Positions 1 to 6,991 of a DNA stretch of 8,788 bases are shown piece by piece. The stretch spans positions 1 through 8,788 of the forward strand of contig JAKSCP010000242.1 in NCBI GenBank assembly GCA_022360535.1, in the 5' to 3' direction. The notes under the pieces were generated by a model, which was given only the letters and a program-made list of their open reading frames with translations, was not told the DNA's origin and did no database searches. Position 1 is the first letter of the stretch; each line of letters begins with the position of its first letter. Both the position numbers and the translations under genes were made by a program. The DNA comes from Pseudomonadales bacterium (lineage in GTDB: Bacteria; Pseudomonadota; Gammaproteobacteria; Pseudomonadales; Pseudohongiellaceae).

Positions 1-2
1 CC

Positions 3-1094
3 CTGGGTTGTCCTGTCGAATCAGGTATTACCAGTTTTGAAGGTCAATATCCCAATCCAGCAAATCCCCATAACCCAATGTTTGATGATCAGGGAAAAGT
101 CTGGATAACCACGCAAGTGAGAAGAGAATGGGATGAAGACCTTCCTGACTTCTGCAAGGATGAACCCGGAATAGCTGGCAACTACCATCATCGACAGTTG
201 GGTTGGTTCGACCCCGAATCGGAAGAGTTCGAATTAATCGATACCTGCTATGGCACACATCATCTGCAATTTGATCAGGACGGTGTGCTATGGACCAGCG
301 GCGATTCGTTTGGGATCGGATGGTTCGACCCCAGCAAGTATGATGTTAATAACCCAGACACCTTGGCTGAAGCACAAGGCTATGCTCAGATTGTCGTTGA
401 CAGTAACGGGGACGGCAATGCCGATCAGGAAATTCGAGGATTCAACTATGGCGTAATTCCGAATCCCACCGATGGAAGTATCTGGACCTCGCAACCGAAT
501 GGAGGCAGAGGACGCCTGGTTCGCTACGAACCGGAAAGCGGAACATTCGAAACTTTCGTTCCGCCAAATCCTGGATCTGGTCCTCGAGCTGTTGATGTCG
601 ATACCAATGGAATCATCTGGGTGGCGCTGGGCGGCAGTGGACACCTGGGTCGCTTCGACCGGTCTTTGTGCAGCCAGACCTGGGGATCCGGAGATCAATG
701 CGAAGAGGGCTGGACTATCTATAAAAGCCCGGGCCCGCTGATGAATACCGGAGACGATCCCGCCGATGAACGCAACGCCGACTTTCACTACTACTTATTT
801 GTCGATCAATTCAATACATCGGGCCTGGGAGAAAACACCGTTGTACTCAATGGCACCGGTTCAGACTCATTGCTTGCATTCAATCAGGAAGCAGAAGAAT
901 TCACCATCATTCGCATTCCCTATCCGCTGAATTCTTTCACCAGAGGACTGGACGGCCGCATCGACAATGCCTCTGCTGGATGGAAAGGTCGGGGATTGTG
1001 GTTTACCAATGGCCTGGATCCTGTCGTCCACAGTGAAGTAGGCCGATCCTATGTCGGCAAAGTTCAGATACGCCCAACACCGTTAGCACGCTAG
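3..1094 (+). CDS. Streptogramin-lyase-like (Vgb-type) beta-propeller protein, 5'-truncated by window edge
   Basis: The reading frame is open from the first bases of the window to a TAG at 1092-1094, giving 363 residues. An ATG at 78 exists, but the codons before it read as propeller sequence (ending PNPANPHNP, directly before MFDDQGKVWIT) and no ribosome site precedes it, so I take the true start to lie outside the window. The protein shows repeated propeller-blade signatures: DDQGKVWITT, DQDGVLWTSG, NPTDGSIWTSQ and DTNGIIWVALGG, each an Asp/Gly turn followed by a Trp strand, plus GWFDPESEEF-type strands. This resembles the Vgb (virginiamycin B lyase, COG4257) fold. Related proteins I recall often carry an N-terminal carboxypeptidase-regulatory-like domain, which would be off-window here. 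Vgb-type propellers are mostly of unknown substrate, so lyase activity must not be assumed. The next gene starts 6 nt downstream in the same frame, suggesting co-translation. The fold call is fairly secure; the function is unknown. Confidence 0.75.
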   Translation: MGCPVESGITSFEGQYPNPANPHNPMFDDQGKVWITTQVRREWDEDLPDFCKDEPGIAGNYHHRQLGWFDPESEEFELIDTCYGTHHLQFDQDGVLWTSGDSFGIGWFDPSKYDVNNPDTLAEAQGYAQIVVDSNGDGNADQEIRGFNYGVIPNPTDGSIWTSQPNGGRGRLVRYEPESGTFETFVPPNPGSGPRAVDVDTNGIIWVALGGSGHLGRFDRSLCSQTWGSGDQCEEGWTIYKSPGPLMNTGDDPADERNADFHYYLFVDQFNTSGLGENTVVLNGTGSDSLLAFNQEAEEFTIIRIPYPLNSFTRGLDGRIDNASAGWKGRGLWFTNGLDPVVHSEVGRSYVGKVQIRPTPLAR

Positions 1095-1100
1095 AACAAC

Positions 1101-2930
1101 ATGAAATCTTCGCTGCTAACCAGTCTATCCGGAGATTGCTACGCCTCAGTCAAGATCACTGTTTGCCTATTAGTCACTACTGCCTCGTTTATAGGGAGCA
1201 GTGCTCAGCAAGAATTTAATCTCGGCAGAGCGCTTTCTGGAACAGCATCAAATCCCGCTAGCAGCCTGGAGTCATTGTCAGTTGATCCACAAACGATTCC
1301 ACTGTTACAAAACTATTCTGCAGTTACTGACGAGACACTCCAAAACCCTCCAGATTCGGATTGGTTAATTTGGCGCAGCACCTATGCGAGCCAAGGCCAT
1401 TCGCAACTCACAGAAATTAACACCAACAACGTTGAAAACCTGCAGTTGGCATGGCGCCAGCAAATCACCCCTGGCAACAATATGCCAACACCACTGGTAC
1501 ACGATGGCGTTATGTTTCTCTATAGCGCGGGTGACGTGGTTTTGGCATTGGATGCAACTAACGGACAACTTCTCTGGCGGTATCGCCACCAGGGCGGTGA
1601 AGTAACCAGTCAAAAATTTGGGTTAGCGCTGCATGGCAATAAAGTGCTGATGCCAACTTCCGATGGCCACATAGTTGCTTTGGATGCGCGCAGCGGCAAT
1701 GTCATCTGGGATCACACTATAGACACTCAGGGTGTGACAGGGTATGTGCTGCGCAGTGCTCCGCTAGTCGCCAGCGGGCAAGTTATTCAGGGTGTCATCG
1801 GATCGCGGGTTCCGGGGGGTGGCTTCATTGTCGCGGTAGATCTGGAATCAGGCACCGAGACCTGGCGCTTTAATACTATCGCCCGCCCAGATGAAGTCGG
1901 CGGCAACACCTGGAACAACATTCCACTTGCAGAACGTCAGGGCGGATCTGTTTGGATACCCGGCAGCTATGATCCTGAACTCGATCTGGTGTTCTTCGGC
2001 GCCTCTCCAACCTACAATACAGCTCCCCTGCTTTATCCCATTGGTATCGAAGGAGTAAATAACGCGGCTTTGTATACCAACAGCACTCTCGCGTTAAGAC
2101 CAGCTACCGGTGAACTCGTTTGGCATTATCAGCATATGGCCAACGACCAGTTTGATCATGACTGGATTTTCGAGCGCACTATCCTGGAAATGGACGTCGC
2201 CGGAGAATCAAGAAAACTCATTCTGACAGCAGGCAAGCCCGCCCTATTCGACGCCATGGATGCTGCAACCGGCAAATACCTGTTCTCTTTCGATACAGGC
2301 ATTCAGAACATTGTCGGGCAAATCGATCCCGATACTGGATTCAAACACATCAACCCAGGAATCTATCCAGACACTGAATCCACTCGCCTGGTGTGCCCCA
2401 TGTATCAGGGCGGCCGCAACTGGCCCGCTACATCAACCAATGAGGAGGCAGGTCTGCTTTTCGTTCCTTTGTTCGAAGTCTGCATGAACACAAGACTTAC
2501 CGGCGAAACCGGGTTACTGAGCAGCGGTTTGCGTATGGATCCGGCTCCACTGCCTGGTAGTGATGGCAATTTTGGCAGTCTGCAGGCAATAGACTTGGCC
2601 AGCAGAGAAATGCTATGGCAATACCGCCAGCAAATGCCCCCCAGCTCAGCAGCATTAAGCACCAAAGGGGGCCTGGTTTTCGCTGGTTTTATGGATCGCT
2701 CATTTAAGGCCTTTGACCAAAGAACAGGGAAGCAATTGTGGCAGACTCAGCTTGATGCGATCCCGGCATCGTTCCCAATTACCTACTCCGTCGGCAACAA
2801 ACAGTATGTGGCGGTCGTGTCAGGCCAGCTCAATATGCATACGGGCATCTGGCTTGGGATATTGGCCCAGTTTACCGGTCACGTGGAGCACGATCCTGGC
2901 CTGCCTGCCATTTGGGTTTTTGCCCTTTAA
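1101..2930 (+). CDS. Exported PQQ-type eight-bladed beta-propeller protein (quinoprotein dehydrogenase-like, no haem domain)
   Basis: This 609-residue protein has an N-terminal export signal: a rather long polar stretch with Lys18, a hydrophobic core at about 19-31 and a likely cleavage after SSA35. The N-terminal motif DWLIWRSTYASQGHSQL and the following INTNNVENLQLAW match the first blade of quinoprotein alcohol dehydrogenases. At least six Trp-docking motifs follow, for example LALDATNGQLLW, VAVDLESGTETW, LALRPATGELVW and KAFDQRTGKQLW. The active-site Asp region reads FDHD at 351-354, so the catalytic Asp (D352) and an Asp two residues on (D354) are present. The positions of the usual Glu and Asn metal ligands look replaced (Arg236 region; GASP instead of GTGN). 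Cys432 and Cys461 are spaced like the Cys386-Cys415 disulfide of methanol dehydrogenase. No CxxCH haem motif is present, so an outside electron acceptor would be needed. No Shine-Dalgarno sequence precedes the ATG, and translation may be coupled to gene 1. It may be an active quinoprotein of a separate subfamily or a non-enzymatic propeller. Confidence 0.82.
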   Translation: MKSSLLTSLSGDCYASVKITVCLLVTTASFIGSSAQQEFNLGRALSGTASNPASSLESLSVDPQTIPLLQNYSAVTDETLQNPPDSDWLIWRSTYASQGHSQLTEINTNNVENLQLAWRQQITPGNNMPTPLVHDGVMFLYSAGDVVLALDATNGQLLWRYRHQGGEVTSQKFGLALHGNKVLMPTSDGHIVALDARSGNVIWDHTIDTQGVTGYVLRSAPLVASGQVIQGVIGSRVPGGGFIVAVDLESGTETWRFNTIARPDEVGGNTWNNIPLAERQGGSVWIPGSYDPELDLVFFGASPTYNTAPLLYPIGIEGVNNAALYTNSTLALRPATGELVWHYQHMANDQFDHDWIFERTILEMDVAGESRKLILTAGKPALFDAMDAATGKYLFSFDTGIQNIVGQIDPDTGFKHINPGIYPDTESTRLVCPMYQGGRNWPATSTNEEAGLLFVPLFEVCMNTRLTGETGLLSSGLRMDPAPLPGSDGNFGSLQAIDLASREMLWQYRQQMPPSSAALSTKGGLVFAGFMDRSFKAFDQRTGKQLWQTQLDAIPASFPITYSVGNKQYVAVVSGQLNMHTGIWLGILAQFTGHVEHDPGLPAIWVFAL

Positions 2931-2941
2931 CCAGCTATTGG

Positions 2942-2992
2942 ATAGTAGCTATATAGATCACATAGGGCTGCATAGATAGCACCTATATATAG
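2942..2992 (+). repeat. Cluster of six ATAG tetramers in the gap before the quinohemoprotein gene
   Basis: ATAG occurs at 2942, 2953, 2962, 2972, 2976 and 2989 within about 50 nt, four of them 9-11 nt apart, close to one helical turn. The stretch is AT-rich and includes CTATATAG and CCTATATATAG. It could be a regulator-binding or promoter region for the downstream gene, but no good -35/-10 pair was found and chance in AT-rich spacer DNA is possible. Confidence 0.3.
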
Positions 2993-3000
2993 AAGAAAGA

Positions 3001-3025
3001 CTTTGGCGGAATAGCGTCGCCAAAG
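3001..3025 (+). promoter_or_regulatory. Perfect 8-bp inverted repeat (leader hairpin or operator)
   Basis: CTTTGGCG at 3001-3008 is the exact reverse complement of CGCCAAAG at 3018-3025, with a 9-nt loop that could gain one more G-T pair. It lies 23 nt before the start codon of the quinohemoprotein gene. No run of T follows, so it does not look like a classical intrinsic terminator. It may be an mRNA leader hairpin, a stabilising structure at a processing site, or a two-fold DNA operator. The pairing is directly visible; the role is inferred. Confidence 0.5.
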
Positions 3026-3048
3026 AGTTCCAAATCTGTGAGCGCAAT

Positions 3049-5142
3049 ATGATGATGAACTTAGATCTGATAAGAGGCGTTGTTTCAGCCACCGCAATCT
3101 GTGTGGCGACAAATGCACTTTCCCAAGTAGTTACGGACATAAATGACAACACGATGGCTGATGAAAGTGCGGGAGAAAACTGGTTGGCGTTCGGAAGAAC
3201 TTATAGCGAGCAACGCTTTAGCCCGCTCGATCAGATCAACACTGGCAATGTGGCCAGCCTGCAGCCAGATTGGTATATCGATCTGCCCAATAGCCGCAGT
3301 CTGGTTTCAACTCCATTGGTAGTCGATGGCGTGCTTTACTTCATTGGCGGCATGAATGTGGTGCGCGCTATTGATGCAACCAGTGGCGAAGAATTGTGGC
3401 GCTACGATCCGCGAGTTGCTGAACGGGCCTCCCGAAGAATGCGCGCAGGTTGGGACAACAGCCGTGGAATTGGATTGTGGGAAGACAAAGTTTTTGTCGC
3501 CACCTGGGACGGCAGGCTTATAGGAGTTGACCGTCATACCGGTGAAGAAATTTGGAGCGCGCAGACAATCGATCCAGACCTGGCCATGTATATCACCGGC
3601 GCGCCTAAAGTGTTTAAAGGCAAAGTTCTCATAGGTAACGGTGGCACAGAACACGGCCCGAATCGTGGCTATGTGACCGCCTATGATGCGAACACCGGGG
3701 AACAAGCCTGGCGCTTCTATATTGTGCCTGGAAATCCAGACGATGGCTTTGAAAATGAAGCGATGGCAATGGCAGCTGAAACATGGACTGGAGAGTGGTG
3801 GCTGCATGGCGGTGGTGGCAATGCCTGGCATGGCTTTACCTATGACGTCGAACTGGATCAACTCTATATAGGTACCGGGAACGGCTCGCCCTGGAACAGG
3901 CAAATCAGAAGCCCTGGAGGTGGAGACAATTTATTTCTTTGCTCGGTGGTAGCACTCGACCCGGATACCGGTGACTATCTCTGGCACTATCAAACCACTC
4001 CTGGAGATACCTGGGATTACAACTCGAACATGGACATCGTGCTTGCGGATTTGCCTATCGATGGTGAATCGGTTCCTGCCCTGATGCACGCGCCAAAGAA
4101 TGGATTCTTCTACGTGATAGATCGTAGGGACGGCAGCCTGATTTCGGCAGAGCCCTATGTGCCAACTACCTGGGCATCCACTATCGATTTAGTAACCGGC
4201 CGTCCAATCGAAAACCCTGGCGTTCGTTATGAAACAGCTCCCGCTCGAATAGCACCCAGCAGCATAGGCGGTCATAGCTGGCATGCCATGTCCTATAACC
4301 CACAAACTGGACTGGTGTACATCCCTAGCATCTTTCTCGCCACAGGCTTCTCCAACGGCAATATCGATATCGAAAACTATCGTAATGAGCAATGGCGATT
4401 TGATATGGCAATTGGCAGCGGTCCGGGTGGCGGACCCACGCGGGAATTTCCTGGCGCTTTGCAGGCCTGGGATCCTGTGCGGCAGGAAATGGTTTGGGAA
4501 GTTCCAGCGGATGGGGTATGGAATGCAGGGACACTCACAACAGCCAGCAACCTTGTATTCCAGGGACGAGCAGACGGTCATTTAATTGCCTACAACGCTG
4601 AGTCTGGCGAACAACTTTGGGATTACGATCTCGGACTGGGTATTTCAGCGCCACCTATTACCTATTCAGTAGCTGACAAACAGTATCTTGCCATCCTGGT
4701 TGGTTGGGGTGGCAGTATGGCAGCGCTTGGAGGCAGTGGCATGGCTCAATACGGTTGGGCCTACGGCGCACAAACCCGAAGGCTGGTTGCCTTTTCGTTG
4801 GACGGCAGCACTGCGCTACCGGCTCAGGCACCGCCTACCATTCCCCAGCCTCTGCTTTCTTCGGACTTTGTTGTGGATCCTCAACTTGCGCAATCAGCTG
4901 CAGAAAACTTTGCGACGGCCTGCATGTGGTGCCATGGTGGTGGCGCCATATCCTCCGGCATGGCTCCCGATCTGCGCGCTTCGGCTATCCCGCTGTCTGC
5001 TGCAGCGTTTGAGCAAGTCGTAAGAGGGGGTGCGCTAATGGAAAACGGCATGCCACCATTCAGTGATTTTTCTGATGAACAGTTAGAAGGCCTTCGGCAT
5101 TACATTAGAGCCGCTGCTGAGCGGACTGCAACCGTTCAATGA
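3049..5142 (+). CDS. Type II quinohemoprotein alcohol dehydrogenase (PQQ propeller plus cytochrome c)
   Basis: The 697-residue protein oxidises an alcohol or aldehyde in the periplasm, passing electrons from PQQ to its own c-type haem. A signal peptide (about 1-25, cleavage near NALS-Q) leads into a propeller. WLAFGRTYSEQRFSPLDQIN opens blade one, and docking motifs such as RAIDATSGEELW, TAYDANTGEQAW and VALDPDTGDYLW follow. The metal ligands of the family are all present: Glu201 (GTEHG), Asn278 (GTGNGSPWN) and catalytic Asp323 (WDYN). The residue two after the Asp is Asn325, not Asp, favouring a calcium-type over a lanthanide-type site. Lys350 in HAPKNG fits the PQQ-contacting Lys of ethanol-dehydrogenase types. 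The C-terminal domain has haem motif CMWCH (625-629) and a probable axial Met668 in NGMPPF. Length and order match Comamonas-type quinohemoprotein ethanol dehydrogenase as I remember it. The usual adjacent Cys-Cys is replaced by Ala133-Gly134. ATG codons at 3049, 3052 and 3055 run in tandem, so the exact start is uncertain by two codons; a weak GTGAG lies at 3038-3042. The substrate cannot be read from the sequence. Confidence 0.93.
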   Translation: MMMNLDLIRGVVSATAICVATNALSQVVTDINDNTMADESAGENWLAFGRTYSEQRFSPLDQINTGNVASLQPDWYIDLPNSRSLVSTPLVVDGVLYFIGGMNVVRAIDATSGEELWRYDPRVAERASRRMRAGWDNSRGIGLWEDKVFVATWDGRLIGVDRHTGEEIWSAQTIDPDLAMYITGAPKVFKGKVLIGNGGTEHGPNRGYVTAYDANTGEQAWRFYIVPGNPDDGFENEAMAMAAETWTGEWWLHGGGGNAWHGFTYDVELDQLYIGTGNGSPWNRQIRSPGGGDNLFLCSVVALDPDTGDYLWHYQTTPGDTWDYNSNMDIVLADLPIDGESVPALMHAPKNGFFYVIDRRDGSLISAEPYVPTTWASTIDLVTGRPIENPGVRYETAPARIAPSSIGGHSWHAMSYNPQTGLVYIPSIFLATGFSNGNIDIENYRNEQWRFDMAIGSGPGGGPTREFPGALQAWDPVRQEMVWEVPADGVWNAGTLTTASNLVFQGRADGHLIAYNAESGEQLWDYDLGLGISAPPITYSVADKQYLAILVGWGGSMAALGGSGMAQYGWAYGAQTRRLVAFSLDGSTALPAQAPPTIPQPLLSSDFVVDPQLAQSAAENFATACMWCHGGGAISSGMAPDLRASAIPLSAAAFEQVVRGGALMENGMPPFSDFSDEQLEGLRHYIRAAAERTATVQ

Positions 5143-5330
5143 ACTGGTCAGCAAGCCACAGACTGACTGCAAAATCCGACCAGGCGCTTTACTGTAGGGT
5201 GTACCAACAGCTTATAGTGCTAGACAGTTTAGGCCTCCCAGCTGTTCTCAGATTACAGCCAACAGGAGCCAGGTTCTGACAAGAATGAACCAGAATTAAT
5301 CGCCAATACACTCCAGTTGGGGATGTTACG

Positions 5331-6341
5331 ATGGTAAAAAAAGCAATATCAGCCCTTGCGATCATTAGCATCACCGCGCTCACTAATCTCGTCTCAGCAC
5401 AAACCAACTGGGAAGCACCCCGATTGGAGAATGGCAGACCGGACTTACAGGGTGCCTGGACGAATGGCACGATTTCAACGCTGGAGCGAAGCGATAGATA
5501 CGGAGAGAAGCTGGTATTTACCGAAGAAGAGGCGCTGGAGTTTGAGCAATCTGCTGGTTTAAACCGGTATGCGGCTGGCGACGCCAGACCGAGTGATCCG
5601 AATCGGGAAGCGCCAACCGCAGGTAGAGATCCTGGCGCCTACAACGCGTTTTGGTTGGAGCCGGGAACCAGAACAATGCGCATTGGAGGCGAAGGTCGTA
5701 CTTCTTTTATTGTAGAGCCTGCTGACGGAAAGATTCCTTACTCAGCTGCCGGCCTTGAGGCCTGGGAACAGTACAACTCGGAAGCAGGCTCTGATGGACC
5801 GGAACAGCGACCACTGGAAGAGCGCTGTATCGTAGGGTACGGATCCACAGGAGGCCCACCCATGCTGCCTGTTGTCTACGGTAACTATTATCAAATAGTT
5901 CAAACCGATGACTATGTTGTTATTCGTATTGAAATGAACAACGATGCCAGAATCATTCGCCTGGATTCCGAACACCATGACCCTGGATTAAACCCCTGGC
6001 TTGGCGACAGCGTTGGCTTTTGGGACGAGAATACCTTGGTTGTCCAGACAACAAACTTTCATCCGCAGCAGAGCTTCAGAGTCGCAACCCAACACCGCAT
6101 CTACATTCCAGAAGATGCGCTGGTTACTGAACGGTTTACCAGAACTGGCCCGGAAGAAATTCTTTACGAGTTTACTGTCGACCATGATGAAGCCTTCACT
6201 CAAGCCTGGACTGCGCAAATAGCAATGCGACGTGCTGAGCAACCCCCTTTCGAGTTTGGTTGCCACGAAGGCAACTATGCCTTGCGTGGCATTCTTGCCG
6301 GAGCTCGCAGGGAAGAAGTAGCTGCTGAGCTTGCAAACTGA
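5331..6341 (+). CDS. Secreted protein of uncharacterised PDLQGxW / CHEGNY family, copy 1
   Basis: This 336-residue protein has a clear signal peptide (Lys3-Lys4, hydrophobic core to about residue 21, likely cleavage VSA-Q near residue 23). The mature part opens with WEAPRLENGRPDLQGAW and has FTEEEALEFE, YNAFWLEPG, GRTSFIVEPADGKIP, ERCIVGYG, GDSVGFWDENTLVV, ERFTRTG and a C-terminal FGCHEGNYALRGIL. I recognise this as a widespread exported family without an assigned function that I recall in Proteobacteria and Acidobacteria. The alternating strand-like segments suggest a beta-rich fold. The mature protein contains only two cysteines, Cys166 and Cys311, and both are kept in the second copy at 6992-7987, so a disulfide between N- and C-terminal halves is likely. 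The start is supported by GGGGA at 5319-5323, seven nt before the ATG. It is separated from the dehydrogenase by 188 nt, so it may have its own promoter, although none could be defined. A role alongside the dehydrogenase is inferred from position only. Confidence 0.8.
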   Translation: MVKKAISALAIISITALTNLVSAQTNWEAPRLENGRPDLQGAWTNGTISTLERSDRYGEKLVFTEEEALEFEQSAGLNRYAAGDARPSDPNREAPTAGRDPGAYNAFWLEPGTRTMRIGGEGRTSFIVEPADGKIPYSAAGLEAWEQYNSEAGSDGPEQRPLEERCIVGYGSTGGPPMLPVVYGNYYQIVQTDDYVVIRIEMNNDARIIRLDSEHHDPGLNPWLGDSVGFWDENTLVVQTTNFHPQQSFRVATQHRIYIPEDALVTERFTRTGPEEILYEFTVDHDEAFTQAWTAQIAMRRAEQPPFEFGCHEGNYALRGILAGARREEVAAELAN

Positions 6342-6419
6342 AGCAGGAAATCTTGCATCGTTTTGGAAACAAGGTTCAGGCTGCCCACAAATAGAAAAAG
6401 AATCTAAACGATTAAGAAT

Positions 6420-6971
6420 ATGAGTGAGGAAACTAGGAACAGAAAATTCAACTGGAAACTCTGGGCAACTGGTGGGCTATTGGCCCTGCTACCCGCTACT
6501 GCAGTTGGATTTCTACTTTTCTCCAACATCTGTCCTTGCGCACTGACGCCGGGCGGTCTCTTATTCGGTGACTGGGTGGAATCACCTGTATCTGATTGGA
6601 ATACAACCTCAGCAAATCAGGAAGACCTTTGTCAGCTCCAGATTTGGGCCGGGATCAGACCTCACTCGATAAACCTGAATTGCATGGCCACCCCTGAAGG
6701 TGAGTTGTTTCTAAGCTGTTCGGTTTGTGACAGAAAGTACTGGGCTGCCAGAGTTGGTGCTGATGAAAGTGCCGTTTTGCGACTCGGCAATCTACTCTAC
6801 CCAGTCACGCTGAATCGTGAAACTGATCCTGAGACAATGGACCGGGCCTTTCGGGCCAGAGTCCTGAAGTTACAACATACTGATTTGGAAACTATGGTAA
6901 CACCGCGCCCGCCTCTGGATCAGGAACGATTCGATCATTGGTGGACCTTTAGAGTCACTTCTCGCACATAG
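6420..6971 (+). CDS. Membrane-anchored Cys-rich periplasmic protein, possibly split-barrel-like
   Basis: The 183-residue protein has a basic N-terminus (Arg6, Arg8, Lys9, Lys13) followed by one hydrophobic segment at about 14-34. By the positive-inside rule the C-terminal 145 residues should face the periplasm. The soluble part carries six cysteines: CPC (38, 40) just after the membrane segment, Cys71, Cys88, and a CxxC pair CSVC (100, 103). The order GDWVESPVSDW, LQIWAGIRPHSINLNC, a Gly-x-Leu-Phe-Leu strand, KYWAARV and LRLGNLLYPVTL resembles uncharacterised single-domain proteins that I associate with the pyridoxamine-phosphate-oxidase/flavin split-barrel fold. That link comes from memory of sequence pattern and is weak. 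The CxxC could serve redox chemistry, metal binding or a structural disulfide. The gene sits between the two PDLQGxW paralogues and ends 20 nt before the second, so it is probably co-transcribed with it. No clear Shine-Dalgarno sequence precedes the ATG. The existence of the gene is well supported; its function is unknown. Confidence 0.75.
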   Translation: MSEETRNRKFNWKLWATGGLLALLPATAVGFLLFSNICPCALTPGGLLFGDWVESPVSDWNTTSANQEDLCQLQIWAGIRPHSINLNCMATPEGELFLSCSVCDRKYWAARVGADESAVLRLGNLLYPVTLNRETDPETMDRAFRARVLKLQHTDLETMVTPRPPLDQERFDHWWTFRVTSRT

Positions 6972-6980
6972 TTTATTTTT

Positions 6981-6985
6981 GGGAG
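6981..6985 (+). promoter_or_regulatory. Ribosome binding site of the second PDLQGxW gene
   Basis: GGGAG lies six nt before the ATG at 6992, within the 20-nt gap after the membrane protein gene. It supports this start over in-frame alternatives and is one of the two strongest Shine-Dalgarno-like sites in the window. Confidence 0.7.
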
Positions 6986-6991
6986 ACAACA

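Noticed and set aside
78..80. ATG at 78 as the true start of the first gene
   Set aside because: The frame is open to the window edge, the codons before 78 read as propeller sequence, no ribosome site precedes it, and no signal peptide follows it.
288..788. Minus-strand open frame of 166 codons opposite the first gene
   Set aside because: It lies fully inside a well-supported propeller gene, has no recognisable motif and no ribosome site, so it is a shadow.
2931..3048. Sigma-70 promoter in the gap before the quinohemoprotein gene
   Set aside because: TATATA-like stretches exist, but none has a -35 box at proper spacing with more than three matches.
3307..3903. Minus-strand open frame of 198 codons inside the quinohemoprotein gene
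   Set aside because: The plus-strand frame carries intact catalytic and metal-site motifs across this stretch; the minus frame shows no domain pattern.
4921..4935. CMWCH as a separate cytochrome c gene
   Set aside because: The motif is in the same uninterrupted frame as the propeller, so it is the fused C-terminal haem domain.
5144..5183. CTGGTC/GACCAG inverted repeat just after the dehydrogenase stop, as a terminator
   Set aside because: Only 6 bp with a 28-nt loop and no T-run after it; too weak to call.
5206..5246. AACAGCT/AGCTGTT inverted repeat in the 188-nt gap
   Set aside because: 7 bp separated by 27 nt, without promoter or terminator context; could be chance.
6357..6412. ATCGTTT/AAACGAT inverted repeat in the gap before the membrane protein gene
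   Set aside because: 7 bp with a loop over 40 nt and no T-run; not a convincing terminator or operator.
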